A stretch of DNA of 64,000 nucleotides from Arsenophonus sp. aPb (GCF_029873475.1 NZ_CP123499.1:1984001-2048000), one strand, 5' to 3'. Counted from the stretch's first letter, positions 25,809-34,819 are shown. The notes: generated by a model from the sequence alone, not told the origin. Translations and numbers: made by a program.

Positions 25809-25818
25809 GTCGCGGGGG

Positions 25819-26127
25819 CTAAACCCCTAACTCTTTTCGTTTAGCGTCTATTTCACTACGTAATTTATCTGCCCCCGCTTTATGGTGCGGGCTTTGGCCA
25901 AATAATTGCTGATATTCATCACGTAACGCTGCCAGCTCTGGATCAATACCTTCACTTGGTTGACTATTATCTTGCTTGTCTTCATGCTCTTTTTTCGGCT
26001 TAGATGCAGACTTAGATTCAACTAGTTCCAAGTTATTACCGGCAATGCCGTCATATTCAACCCTTTCATCAGGATAAAGCAGGCGGCCATTAATAAATGA
26101 TTTTTTCAATACTTTATATTGCGACAT
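25819..26127 (-). CDS. Small head-region protein, 102 aa, of unknown role
   Basis: The first 40 residues (YKVLKKSFINGRLLYPDERVEYDG) form a beta motif common in small phage head proteins. Residues 42-70 are charged and low-complexity (KPKKEHEDKQDNSQPSEG). The C-terminal 35 residues form a helix (ELAALRDEYQQLFG; DKLRSEIDAKRKEL). Placed between the capsid cement protein and the tail adaptor, it is probably a minor head protein or head-tail accessory. I know no defined function. Confidence 0.65.
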   Translation of the reverse strand: MSQYKVLKKSFINGRLLYPDERVEYDGIAGNNLELVESKSASKPKKEHEDKQDNSQPSEGIDPELAALRDEYQQLFGQSPHHKAGADKLRSEIDAKRKELGV

Positions 26128-26135
26128 GTCACACC

Positions 26136-26567
26136 CTATTGACTGACTGCGTGATAAATCGGATGAGCATCTACCGTTAAGTTGATCCCCGCAGTAAAGG
26201 CGCCAGCGGTAAGTGAACCCTTAGCCACGACATAGCGTAGACGCATATAACTCTGTGAACCGGCAGGAATTACCGCACTGATGCGCTCGCCCGCCACCAG
26301 CTTAGCAACCGGTTTAGCATCGGATTGGAACATTACATGAGGGTTAGCAAAGTCTTTTGTTCGGGCAGTTTCCAGTACAAATTGCACGGTAACATCGTCT
26401 GCCGCTGCCGCAGTTTCACTGGCTTGGATAAATAACGTCAACGGTTCACCAATACCGACATCGCGGAACTCCCCCATAATAGGGGATAAATCAATGATAG
26501 ATTCACTTTCCGCCGAAGCAGTAACTTTCTGATCAAGTGAAAAAAGTGTCTCTTTATCTAAAATCAT
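26136..26567 (-). CDS. Capsid cement (decoration) protein, Bbp16 type
   Basis: A 143-residue beta-rich protein. The N-terminal MILDKETLFSLDQ and the DVGIGEPLTLFIQ segment match the Bbp16-type cement proteins that trimerise on the outside of BPP-1-like capsids. It directly follows the major capsid gene, as in BPP-1. A hairpin of six pairs (CAGCGC/GCGCTG around 26597-26619) lies between capsid and cement genes without a T run and could set relative transcript stability. Confidence 0.8.
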   Translation of the reverse strand: MILDKETLFSLDQKVTASAESESIIDLSPIMGEFRDVGIGEPLTLFIQASETAAAADDVTVQFVLETARTKDFANPHVMFQSDAKPVAKLVAGERISAVIPAGSQSYMRLRYVVAKGSLTAGAFTAGINLTVDAHPIYHAVSQ

Positions 26568-26627
26568 GTTTTTTACTCCTGATTAGGCAACAGATTTCCA
26601 GCGCCAACATTGCAGCGCTGCTCTGGT

Positions 26628-27608
26628 TTATTTAACCTGGCTCTCTGTCGCTAAAATAGAATCAACGCGACGAACTGGAATTTCGTCGAACGTCACTACC
26701 TTTTTGCCTGCTACTTCTTGCATGGAAATATTGACGTTTTTGCTATTTTTAATTTGCCGACGCATCCAGCTGCGGATCTGCTGATTGCAATAAATTGCCG
26801 GACGGCCCAAGGCCAGATTAGGGATCTTCTCAATGGCTTGGATCAGTAAATCCGGTAAATCAAGCGTATCTGCTGCTTCGGGATCTTTCTTTAATTTGGC
26901 CATATCGATATTGGCAATCCGTACTACATAGCGCCAGTCACGGACGGTTAAGCCATTTTTCCATTGAAAATGCGTTCGATAGCCTTCGTATTTTCCCTTA
27001 TTGCCATCTTCAAGGGTCACTTGCCCTTTATGTTCTTGCTGCAAGCCAACCTTTGAACCCTTGGGATAAATGCCATGGACGGTATTTTCCCCCCACAACA
27101 CCAACCAGATTGATGTGAGATTACTGCCAGTGCCACCCGCATCAATGATATTAACGCCATTTTTCGCCGTGCTATCATTAAAACGCGCCGCTAAACCGGT
27201 AAATCGTTGCGGATGAACCGTGGTATCACCATAAATCAGGGTTTCTGCCATTTGCTGATTCATTGATTCCAAAAAGGCTAAGGACTCAGAAAGCAAAAAC
27301 TCATTTTTTTGACCGTTTAAATCGGCTAAATCTTTATCCACCTCAGAATAGGTTTCTAGCATTCCGATGGTATCGGTAACTTGTGCGGTGGTTGATTTGC
27401 TCGGAGGCACTCCATAATTCAGTAGCCGCCAGGTAGCTTCCGGTAAACCCGTGCGAATGGTTGTCCGATGACCGGTCGGTTGATTGGCTTCAACAAAAAC
27501 CATGTCATCAAGGATCTCATTCGTCTGGCTTAAAAGCTCAACAATTTTAGCTTGTTTGTTATCAGGGCCTTGACGTTTAGCCCAGTCAATTAGTGTTAAT
27601 GCAGGCAT
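26628..27608 (-). CDS. Major capsid protein, Bbp17 type
   Basis: A 326-residue protein with the N-terminus PALTLIDWAKRQGPDN, the segment NEILDDMVFVEANQPTGH (about 31-48) and the long helix with SESLAFLESMNQQMAETLIYG, all typical of the BPP-1-type HK97-fold capsid protein. No protease-cleavable delta domain is visible; the separate scaffold gene upstream fits this. The length fits the family. Confidence 0.88.
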   Translation of the reverse strand: MPALTLIDWAKRQGPDNKQAKIVELLSQTNEILDDMVFVEANQPTGHRTTIRTGLPEATWRLLNYGVPPSKSTTAQVTDTIGMLETYSEVDKDLADLNGQKNEFLLSESLAFLESMNQQMAETLIYGDTTVHPQRFTGLAARFNDSTAKNGVNIIDAGGTGSNLTSIWLVLWGENTVHGIYPKGSKVGLQQEHKGQVTLEDGNKGKYEGYRTHFQWKNGLTVRDWRYVVRIANIDMAKLKKDPEAADTLDLPDLLIQAIEKIPNLALGRPAIYCNQQIRSWMRRQIKNSKNVNISMQEVAGKKVVTFDEIPVRRVDSILATESQVK

Positions 27609-27628
27609 GCCTATCTCTCTCCTATACC

Positions 27629-28279
27629 CTATTTACTATCACCAAAAAGAACATCTGCTGCGCTAATTTGGCCATTAATATTACCGGTCACCATACTGTC
27701 CTCTGCCATCGCTTGGCCGATATTGGCAAAAACCCGAATTAACTCAGGATGATTTCCCAATCCGGTATCATTCAAATACTGTTTAAGATCCGGTGAGCCA
27801 AATTTTTTCAGCGCTTTTTGCGCATGATTGATCGACTCAACAGAGCCTAATTGCTGATCTTCATTAACCGTCTTAACCCAACTGTCAATCTGTTGTTGCC
27901 ATTGTTCCGCCTGCTGCTTTATCACTTGCGGCATGATCTTGGCACCATAGAGATCAACCAATTTTTGCGCTTGCTCATTACTTAAATCCAGTTCACGGGC
28001 AATCGGCTCAAACTCTTTTACTGCAGTAACATCAAGCTGCTGTCCTTCACTGACTTTAAAGTCATATTTGTCAGGCGCGTTAATCGGGTTTTCTGGCGCA
28101 TTGTTTGGCTTAACTTCTACAGATTTATTAGTGGCCTCATTATCATTGCTGTTCGCTGGTGGTGCATTCACTGCGGCGGCTGGCTTTTCGATTGGCGTGT
28201 TTGCGCCACCAGCGTCACCCCCTTCTGCTGGGAGTTGGTCACATAAACGGCGATCTAATAAACGTTCAAATAAATTCAT
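27629..28279 (-). CDS. Capsid scaffolding protein (putative)
   Basis: A 216-residue protein. Residues 15-70 are low-complexity and rich in Pro, Ala and Asn. Residues 80-190 are helical with a repeated acidic pattern (EFEPIARELDLSNEQAQKLVDLYG; EQWQQQIDSWVKTVNED). This layout, a disordered N-terminus and helical body immediately before the capsid gene, is what scaffolds of this group look like. Two catalytic-looking residues of a protease could not be identified. Confidence 0.7.
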   Translation of the reverse strand: MNLFERLLDRRLCDQLPAEGGDAGGANTPIEKPAAAVNAPPANSNDNEATNKSVEVKPNNAPENPINAPDKYDFKVSEGQQLDVTAVKEFEPIARELDLSNEQAQKLVDLYGAKIMPQVIKQQAEQWQQQIDSWVKTVNEDQQLGSVESINHAQKALKKFGSPDLKQYLNDTGLGNHPELIRVFANIGQAMAEDSMVTGNINGQISAADVLFGDSK

Positions 28280-28583
28280 TGTTTTTCTCCTGCTCTTTGC
28301 GTGCTTCCTCTGCCATTTCCAGATACCGTTCAGGACAGATAGTCATAATGTCGTTCAATAGCGCCAGGCCACGATTTCTATTACCTTCATTAAATGCAGT
28401 CACATAGGGATCATGGTTAAAAGAGGAAGAGAAAACACCGCTAGTAGTCAGTTGCAGCCAGATAAAGCGGCGCCCCTGTTCTAATGACATCACATGTTTG
28501 ATATCTTCCGCTTCTCGCTCTATTTTCAAGCGCTGTTTTAGTCTTTCCTCAGCTGAGGATTTTTCATCAAAAAAATCTGTCAT
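28266..28583 (-). CDS. Small head protein, Bbp19 type
   Basis: A 105-residue helical protein with EDIKHVMSLEQGRRFIWLQL and GNRNRGLALLNDIM, matching the Bbp19-like family found between portal and scaffold genes in BPP-1-type phages. Role unknown; possibly in head completion. It overlaps both neighbours slightly (portal by 4 bp, scaffold by 14 bp). Confidence 0.75.
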   Translation of the reverse strand: MTDFFDEKSSAEERLKQRLKIEREAEDIKHVMSLEQGRRFIWLQLTTSGVFSSSFNHDPYVTAFNEGNRNRGLALLNDIMTICPERYLEMAEEARKEQEKNNEFI

Positions 28584-30238
28584 TGCGCTCTACCTGCCAG
28601 TGCCGCTAGTGCACTTTCCTTATCCATTGAGGTATTACTCAAAGTTTGCGCGCTATCAATAGCCGCCTGCGCCAGCTGCATTTGCTGCATCTGCGCTTGC
28701 TGTTCGGCCCGTTGCTGACGGATAACCGCAACCTGATCATTAGAGGAAACCATTGTCGGCGATACGCCAATAGCACCGGCATAAGAGTCGATCATTTCAT
28801 CGGTGTTCAGCTTATCCAACGCCTCTGGTTTCATCTGGGCTAAGCCACCAACAAAACCCACAAAGCGCTCAATGCTGCTTACGCCGATCGCTTTTTGTGC
28901 CTGGGCCATCACCGAAATATATTCAACTTTAAGTTGAGTGCCTTGTAACTCTTCGGGCGGGATAGGCAATAAAGCATTGCGGGCCATAATTGAGAATGTA
29001 CGATTGATCAGCTTATCCAGCAGTTCAGAATCAAGCCGCTGTAGAACCGGCCCTAACATTAATAATTTTTCTTCCCGCATTTCCACCACCGCTTCGACCG
29101 GCATAGAGCGGGTATTGATGGTTTGCATCATGCGAAATAGATCAACAAAATAGGCTGATTCAATACGTGTTCGGGTATCGGCAATATCCTGAATTAAGCT
29201 ATTAATATCGGGATTGATTTGAAAAACCGGTTTGATCATCTGATCTGGCGTGGCCATGCTGACGTAGTTAATGCCGCCTGGAATTAAATTCACGCGTTGG
29301 TTTTTTAACGTAGCAGGCACATTTACTGGCGGGTTTGTAATTTTATCAATCATCTGCGCTTTACGTTTTTGCAACAGTTGTAATGCCTTCGCGCTACCCA
29401 GTGCTATCATGCCTGGACAAGATGAACCGTATACATCCTCTCCGTTGACTTCCCAACGCGGAGCCATAATAGGAAACTCATCAAAACCCGATTCACGCAG
29501 AAGGGTTTCATTATCACCGCCCAACTCAAAATAAACCGATTTAAAGCGTTTATTTTTGGCACTCATTTGGCTATTAATTTGATTTAAATTTGGGTAGACG
29601 GCATGAATGACTGGTAGCCACTGGTTATATTGCGCTGAGTCCCATAAGTTTTTCACTTGAAAACTGACATTTTCAAGACCAAACTCCATTACCATTTGCC
29701 TGACGGTCATACTAAATTCACGAAAGGTGGTATCAACGGTTAAATCGGGATTATTGGCAATGTAATAACTGCCGGTCGGAAATGGCACGGTTCGAATGAT
29801 CCGCGCGCTGTCCTCTAATACAGCCATCGCACCAGTAGCAAATGTGCCAATATCGGCATAAAGTTGCGGTAATGACTGATAGATATTGGAACGATTGAAG
29901 ACTTCATTCATTCGTTCTTCTACTGTCTCTAACCATATTTTCACCGGACTGTAGTTCATCATGTCCGGATCGGGAGTTGCTAACCTAAACCATTTGCGCG
30001 CGGGGCTGGTGATACCTGACATCATGCCACTGGATAAGGTGCGTGAGGCTTCAACCGCAGTTGGATCAATTATGGTCGTATTACGTCGATCACCACGATT
30101 AACCTCTGAGACAATAAAACGAGTACTACGTGGACGAGTGAAGTTAGCCAGTTCACGCCAATGGGATTCAAATGATTGACGATCACTTTTTAATTGTGCG
30201 AGTTGTGATAACAAATCTTGTTTTAAACTCATCTCCAC
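28580..30238 (-). CDS. Portal (head-tail connector) protein
   Basis: A 552-residue protein of the short-tailed phage connector family (PF12236). Signature parts are the N-terminal SHWRELANFTRPRS, the WFRLATPDPDM segment and ISGM-like SSGMMSGITSPARKW, and the long C-terminal helix with Gln-rich coiled region (about 510-535). It forms the dodecameric ring through which DNA is packed and ejected. Position next to terminase and length fit the family. Confidence 0.9.
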   Translation of the reverse strand: MEMSLKQDLLSQLAQLKSDRQSFESHWRELANFTRPRSTRFIVSEVNRGDRRNTTIIDPTAVEASRTLSSGMMSGITSPARKWFRLATPDPDMMNYSPVKIWLETVEERMNEVFNRSNIYQSLPQLYADIGTFATGAMAVLEDSARIIRTVPFPTGSYYIANNPDLTVDTTFREFSMTVRQMVMEFGLENVSFQVKNLWDSAQYNQWLPVIHAVYPNLNQINSQMSAKNKRFKSVYFELGGDNETLLRESGFDEFPIMAPRWEVNGEDVYGSSCPGMIALGSAKALQLLQKRKAQMIDKITNPPVNVPATLKNQRVNLIPGGINYVSMATPDQMIKPVFQINPDINSLIQDIADTRTRIESAYFVDLFRMMQTINTRSMPVEAVVEMREEKLLMLGPVLQRLDSELLDKLINRTFSIMARNALLPIPPEELQGTQLKVEYISVMAQAQKAIGVSSIERFVGFVGGLAQMKPEALDKLNTDEMIDSYAGAIGVSPTMVSSNDQVAVIRQQRAEQQAQMQQMQLAQAAIDSAQTLSNTSMDKESALAALAGRAQ

Positions 30239-30245
30239 ATCCCGT

Positions 30246-30455
30246 TTATTGACCCAGTAGTGTCTTGCCGCTAGTTAAAGCTGTTCCGGTTGTTCCTTGC
30301 GAACCAGTGAGGATCGTTGACTTACGGCCGGCAGCGGCTCGTCTACGGCGTAATTCTTCTTCTCGGCTATTGGTTACAATGGCATCTTGCTCTTGCGGTG
30401 CGGCCTGAATCGGCGGCGGTGTCGGTACCTCTACTTTAGGGCCTGAAACACACAT
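30246..30455 (-). CDS. Small proline-rich virion-region protein (69 aa)
   Basis: The protein begins MCVSGPKVEVPTPPP and continues with charged EEELRRRRAAAGRKSTIL and a Gly/Thr-rich end. Short proteins of this composition regularly lie between terminase and portal genes of short-tailed phages. The N-terminal Cys-Pro-rich part could be a minor virion anchor. Function unknown. It starts 8 bp before the portal gene. Confidence 0.65.
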   Translation of the reverse strand: MCVSGPKVEVPTPPPIQAAPQEQDAIVTNSREEELRRRRAAAGRKSTILTGSQGTTGTALTSGKTLLGQ

Positions 30456-30512
30456 AATAACCTCTTAAGAAAATAAACAAAAAATCTTATAAGATATATT
30501 ATACCGCTCAAT

Positions 30513-30540
30513 TGACAATTAAAACAAAAATATATACCAT
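30513..30540 (+). promoter_or_regulatory. Candidate rightward promoter between terminase and portal genes
   Basis: A perfect -35 TTGACA (30513-30518) is followed after 17 bp by TACCAT (30535-30540), a weak -10. A GTTTATC half-operator sequence follows at 30544-30550. It points away from the leftward late genes. Confidence 0.4.
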
Positions 30541-30546
30541 TTTGTT

Positions 30547-30615
30547 TATCATTAACATTGATTATTATCCTTGTAGCTTATTGCGCTTACTGCCCTCTTA
30601 ATTGAGGGTTTTTTT
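30547..30615 (+). ncRNA. Candidate small RNA of about 70 nt, opposite to the late operon
   Basis: A transcript from the promoter at 30513 would reach a textbook terminator at 30593-30615 (CCCTC-TTAATT-GAGGG and seven T). No open frame fits in between. The RNA would lie in the gap between terminase and portal-region genes, antisense to any leftward read-through. Confidence 0.4.
30593..30615 (+). terminator. Rho-independent terminator without a known upstream gene
   Basis: CCCTC (30593-30597) pairs with GAGGG (30604-30608), followed by seven T. It works only on the plus strand, where no protein gene precedes it. Confidence 0.75.
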
Positions 30616-30620
30616 ATTGC

Positions 30621-32096
30621 TTATGCAAAGGGATCGTAATCTTGTTCCGCACTGGCGGAAGCTTGGGCCGATAAATGAAAATGTTTCTCTTTTTTTGTGA
30701 CAGGATAAGCAAATGTTAATACAAAAGCATCGCCTTTGCCTGGCGAGCGACCAATGCGTTTTTTGATCTCTGCTTTGGCTTCTAAAACTATTTTTCCATC
30801 TAACCTAACTTTATACTCCGGTGTCGATAAATCTTCGGCGGTCTCTTGATCATCAAGCGCGCCACCAATTTTAAGCCAGGTTTTAGCACTGTTATACATT
30901 TCGCCACGTTTGTTTAACATCTGCGGATCGGTTGAGGCGCCATTAAACGGCACTAACTGCCAGTCCCTCCCCCAGTTGATACCAATAGAATATATGCCGG
31001 TACCATAGCCAAAATCGATATGCACCGCATCCGCAGCAAACTGATCTTCAAAATCTGCAATGCGTTTAGCCATCACAATATCATCAGTGGTCTTGCTGCC
31101 TGTCCACAGGCATTTACTATGCAGCCCCTGGCGTAAATAGATCACTGCATCATCAGCGCCAGAATAAGCCGGATCAACACCGATAATGATCGGCGCATGC
31201 GCTACTTCGGCAGCAGTTACGGTACGTTTCATGGCAGCATCGGTTAAACCAGTAGCAATAAATTGCGTCTCAGAAACTGAAGGAAAAATACCGCGCACCC
31301 GGACTTTAAAGAAATCACTATCTTCGCCATAATCCGCCGCCCATTTTTTTATTTGTTCTTGGTTGGTGCCTTCAACCGTCCGACTGTCGATCTGCTTAGT
31401 CTTCCAGCGGTGTTTATACTTACGAAAGCATTCACGAAAACGACCTTCATTACGTGTTGGATTGCCAAAGGCCAGCCAAATAATTTCCGTTTGTTCATCC
31501 GTCAATGCCCCTTCTGCTACCTCCCACACCAGATCGGCAATACTCGACGCTTCATCAAAAATCAAAAGAATTCTTTTACCCTTATTGTGTAAACCGGCAA
31601 AGGCTTCCGTATTGTTTTCTGACCAGGGCACCGCATCGGCACGCCATGATTTATTATGATTAGGATCGTTGGAATAGACTGCAGTCGCCATACAGCTAAA
31701 CCATTGTTTAGTAATAGATAATCTTTGCCACTTAATTATTTCTGGCCAGGTTTTGGTTCTTAATTGCGTTTCAGTATTAGCGGTAACGACAATCTTACAA
31801 TCTTCACACGTGTCTAGCGCCCATTTAATTAACATCGCTATTGCGGCACTCTTACCAATACCATGACCAGAAGCACGAGCAATTTGTAATGGTTGATAGC
31901 GCGTTTTTGGATTGCGCAAGTGTTGACCAATTTCGTTAAAGATTTCTGCTTGCCATTGGCGCGGCCCTTGTACCGCTGCTAACTCAGTACCTTTTTCTCT
32001 CCAGGGAAAAGCATAACGCACATAAGTAAGCGGATCATGGGTAAATGAGGCGATATCTTCGATCAGTTGCCCTTCGGCGGTGATAACTTCATTCAT
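30621..32096 (-). CDS. Terminase large subunit
   Basis: ATPase-nuclease of 491 residues that packs DNA into the head. Walker A is A-S-G-H-G-I-G-K-S (about 73-81), Walker B is ILLIFDEAS (about 173-181), and the RNase-H-like nuclease carries G-V-D-P-A-Y (about 290) and a second Asp in HIDFGYG, with KGDAFVLTFAYP near the end. ATG 32096 overlaps the small-subunit stop by eight bases (AATGAATGAAG), and I prefer it to the in-frame ATG at 32120. Confidence 0.92.
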   Translation of the reverse strand: MNEVITAEGQLIEDIASFTHDPLTYVRYAFPWREKGTELAAVQGPRQWQAEIFNEIGQHLRNPKTRYQPLQIARASGHGIGKSAAIAMLIKWALDTCEDCKIVVTANTETQLRTKTWPEIIKWQRLSITKQWFSCMATAVYSNDPNHNKSWRADAVPWSENNTEAFAGLHNKGKRILLIFDEASSIADLVWEVAEGALTDEQTEIIWLAFGNPTRNEGRFRECFRKYKHRWKTKQIDSRTVEGTNQEQIKKWAADYGEDSDFFKVRVRGIFPSVSETQFIATGLTDAAMKRTVTAAEVAHAPIIIGVDPAYSGADDAVIYLRQGLHSKCLWTGSKTTDDIVMAKRIADFEDQFAADAVHIDFGYGTGIYSIGINWGRDWQLVPFNGASTDPQMLNKRGEMYNSAKTWLKIGGALDDQETAEDLSTPEYKVRLDGKIVLEAKAEIKKRIGRSPGKGDAFVLTFAYPVTKKEKHFHLSAQASASAEQDYDPFA

Positions 32097-32658
32097 TGGC
32101 AGTTGCATCCGTAAAAGCACGTTTACGTGCCGCCGCTAATTTATCGGCTAAGGTAATATTAACATCAACCTGCAAACGATCACGGAAGGCATTAACATCT
32201 ACATGGCGGCCAACTAATTCAAGAATTTTCACTTTATCCAACAGTTTGACTTTTTTTAATCTAATGTCATCGTTAATATCAATAACGTCAAATGCCGCTA
32301 CACTTTTACGCCAAATAGCTGGCCACTCTTTTACCGGTTTTATATCACCGTTTGCCGCTAAAATATCACCAATATCAGCGTCAAGCATATCGACCAGTCG
32401 TTTCAGTACCATGTCTGCATCCATCTTGGTACGTTTATTGCGCTGTTGCATCAGCTGGGCAATACGGTCAATAACCCGCGCATCTTTCATCAGTTGAGAG
32501 GCTCGTTTACAAGCGCTGATTTCGGCATAGCCGGCAGCAATGGCGGCGTTGGTTTGGTTATCAGGCGCTTTGATATATTCCTGACAGAAACGCTCCATTT
32601 GCGCGTTAAGGGGATTGGGTTTTCGGGTTGACTTTTTTCGTTGTTTTTGGGTGGTCAT
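32089..32658 (-). CDS. Terminase small subunit
   Basis: A 189-residue DNA-recognition subunit of the Terminase_2 type (PF03592): NAQMERFCQEYI, then TNAAIAAGY, then ASQLMKDARVIDRIAQL form the helix-turn-helix of this family. The C-terminal half binds the large subunit. ATG 32658 with GAGG eight bases upstream is a better start than the frame's farthest ATG at 32706. It overlaps terL by eight bases. Confidence 0.88.
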   Translation of the reverse strand: MTTQKQRKKSTRKPNPLNAQMERFCQEYIKAPDNQTNAAIAAGYAEISACKRASQLMKDARVIDRIAQLMQQRNKRTKMDADMVLKRLVDMLDADIGDILAANGDIKPVKEWPAIWRKSVAAFDVIDINDDIRLKKVKLLDKVKILELVGRHVDVNAFRDRLQVDVNITLADKLAAARKRAFTDATANE

Positions 32659-32702
32659 AATGAGTACCTCTTTGTTTATTATGACCATAGGAAAGATGAT
32701 AT

Positions 32703-33434
32703 TCAAATCATAAAGTATTTATTATACAACTCAGATAAAGATTTATTTCTATCATCACATTCAAGATATACGGAATTCAATAAATCACCATAACTAACAA
32801 CACCACGATAAAAAAGAATAACTATAGGTCTCAACATATCAATTTTAAATTTATTATCATAATTTTCATTACTGGCTAATTTTAAAAAAATGTTAAGTAC
32901 ATTTTCTAATATTATATATTGTTCATTTAGTGCTATCAATTTTGTTGCAAAATTTTCATTTAATAGATAAATTTCATAAAAAAGTTCAACTGAATTACAT
33001 ATAGACTTAATATTTGTATTAAAGCTCCTAGTACTTCCATCACTACATGAAACAACAAAATCATCAAATTTAAATTCTTGAAAATCTATTTCTACTACCT
33101 CATCATTTTTTATTGCATCAAAAGTATTTACAATACCTTTATATAAAATATAATTTCTCTCTAACTTAAATTTAATGGTTTTTTTGATAGCTTTCAATTT
33201 TGCCTTATTCGATTCTTCTTTTTCTAAATTATTATCTTTTTTTTGTTTATTATATATTTCAATTGATGTTTCGATAGATTTTTGAGCTGCATGTAAGGAC
33301 TTATTTGCTATATCTGTAGATTTTTTTGTATATTCCAATGATTTTTTTGTATACCTAATAGTTAAAAAACTTACTATTGCCGTAAAAATCAATGATAAAA
33401 CTGCAACAACTAACCCCCAATCAACATTTTCCAT
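32703..33434 (-). CDS. Membrane-anchored coiled-coil protein of unknown function, possible defence partner
   Basis: A 243-residue protein. Residues 6-27 (WGLVVAVLSLIFTAIVSFLTI) form one membrane segment. Residues 30-90 are a Lys-rich coiled coil with the repeated KKSLEYTKKSTDIANKSL pattern, and 95-243 form a helical domain. Single-TM proteins of this plan occur both as hypothetical phage proteins and as sensors in defence loci. It is very AT-rich and lies 53 bp downstream of a PD-(D/E)XK nuclease gene on the same strand. It sits between terminase and replication genes, a usual place for accessory genes. Confidence 0.6.
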   Translation of the reverse strand: MENVDWGLVVAVLSLIFTAIVSFLTIRYTKKSLEYTKKSTDIANKSLHAAQKSIETSIEIYNKQKKDNNLEKEESNKAKLKAIKKTIKFKLERNYILYKGIVNTFDAIKNDEVVEIDFQEFKFDDFVVSCSDGSTRSFNTNIKSICNSVELFYEIYLLNENFATKLIALNEQYIILENVLNIFLKLASNENYDNKFKIDMLRPIVILFYRGVVSYGDLLNSVYLECDDRNKSLSELYNKYFMI

Positions 33435-33486
33435 AACTCACCATAAAGATTTAAACTTTCTAATAACCAACCTTAAAATTAATATA

Positions 33487-34719
33487 TTATTTGGGAATGT
33501 GGTACAACATAATCGCTAAATTAACTAAACGATTTCTATCATTATTTAAATGGAAAATATAGTTTAGCCAAGTATCATCTTTAGTACCTAAAAATTTAAT
33601 AAAGTTAGGATGCTGAGTAATCTCATCCTTTGATGTTTTTATAACAGAAGTGAAGTCTTTATTTGAAACGAACATTATTACCGCAGCTTTTGAATCTCTC
33701 CATGTTAAATACCCTAATAACTGCGAAATAGTGTCTAGGAATCCTTTCTTTCCTCGCCAAAATTTGCATTCAGCAATAAACACATTATGACCATCATACC
33801 TTAATAAGATATCTGTTTTTCCTTTTTTATTAAATGTTTCTCCAGTTGCAGAACCGGCAAAATTTGGTTCAAGCATCATTAGAAAATGGTCTCTAAGGTG
33901 TTCCTCCTCTTTATTTGCATAGAGACTAGGTAAACGCTCAAATACTTTACCTACATCATGTATCAACTTTAGAATTTCTTCATAAGTATTTTTATCAAGG
34001 CATGGCTCAGGCGTAAAGACGGATTCTGTGACTTGAGGTCGTACTACAGAAATTTTTTTTCTTTTTTCTAGTGCTGACACAGAAAAAGTTGATGATATAT
34101 TGCATGATTTTTTTATTGGTATACCAAGAGAAGCCAAGACATTATTCTTTTTTAATAGACTTCTTTTTCTGAATTCAAATGCATCTTTTATTTGAGCATT
34201 AATACCTGAATTATATATATTAACATCTTTAGATACATTTCTTGCTTGTTCTAATATACCACGCATTATAGAATCTTTATCGTTTGATATTTGTTCTTTA
34301 TTATTATTATAATTAATTATTTCAAACGTAATCTCTTGATTACTAACCTCTACCTCTACAGTCCACACTAATTTAGTACTTGGTGAACATCCTAATAAAT
34401 TTTTATCTCCACTAAATGGAATATGAAACCTGATAACATTTTTTTTATAACTTATACCTTGATTAACTAAATAGGATCGAGAAAAACGCTCTGCAGAAAT
34501 CATCTTCTCATAGGATGATACATACATTTTATCTTCATAAATCTCTAATGGTTCAACTTTTGCCTCATCTGACTTATATCTCACATAATCTAATTCATTG
34601 ACGTTAAGAAGATAATCATCTTGTTCTTTATTAATAGAATCAATAATTAAAGCTTTTTTTTCTTGTAAATAGTAGAATAGAACCGTTTCCCAAAATATTT
34701 TCAACGCACTATCCCTCAT
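33487..34719 (-). CDS. PD-(D/E)XK nuclease-domain protein, candidate anti-phage factor
   Basis: A 410-residue protein with two parts. Residues 1-225 are a poorly recognisable domain. Residues 240-410 carry a restriction-endonuclease fold: acidic residues in EEEHLRDHF (271-279), then G-K-T-D303-I-L-L, then I-A-E317-C-K319-F-W, then Q333-x3-Y337 in SQLLGYLTW. This is a full D-(x)n-E-x-K plus QxxxY site, so nuclease activity is likely. I have seen the C-terminal domain in several large hypothetical proteins of defence-rich DNA but cannot name a system. It is followed by a membrane-coiled-coil protein. Base composition is more AT-rich than the adjacent structural genes, a sign of recent gain. Confidence 0.7.
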   Translation of the reverse strand: MRDSALKIFWETVLFYYLQEKKALIIDSINKEQDDYLLNVNELDYVRYKSDEAKVEPLEIYEDKMYVSSYEKMISAERFSRSYLVNQGISYKKNVIRFHIPFSGDKNLLGCSPSTKLVWTVEVEVSNQEITFEIINYNNNKEQISNDKDSIMRGILEQARNVSKDVNIYNSGINAQIKDAFEFRKRSLLKKNNVLASLGIPIKKSCNISSTFSVSALEKRKKISVVRPQVTESVFTPEPCLDKNTYEEILKLIHDVGKVFERLPSLYANKEEEHLRDHFLMMLEPNFAGSATGETFNKKGKTDILLRYDGHNVFIAECKFWRGKKGFLDTISQLLGYLTWRDSKAAVIMFVSNKDFTSVIKTSKDEITQHPNFIKFLGTKDDTWLNYIFHLNNDRNRLVNLAIMLYHIPK

Positions 34720-34735
34720 TTAATAATGATTTGTC

Positions 34736-34819
34736 TTAAGCACGATAATACCCCCATAACCCAATCAGTAAAACAATAACTAACCAAAACAATACAAATT
34801 TAAAGTAACGCATTAGCAT
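34736..34819 (-). CDS. Tiny membrane protein (27 aa)
   Basis: ATG 34819 is preceded by GAGGA at normal spacing. The peptide MLMRYFKFVLFWLVIVLLIG and seven more residues form one membrane helix flanked by basic residues. Short single-TM peptides are often encoded in phage early regions. It reads with, and 17 bp ahead of, the nuclease gene, so it may belong to that operon. Confidence 0.5.
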   Translation of the reverse strand: MLMRYFKFVLFWLVIVLLIGLWGYYRA

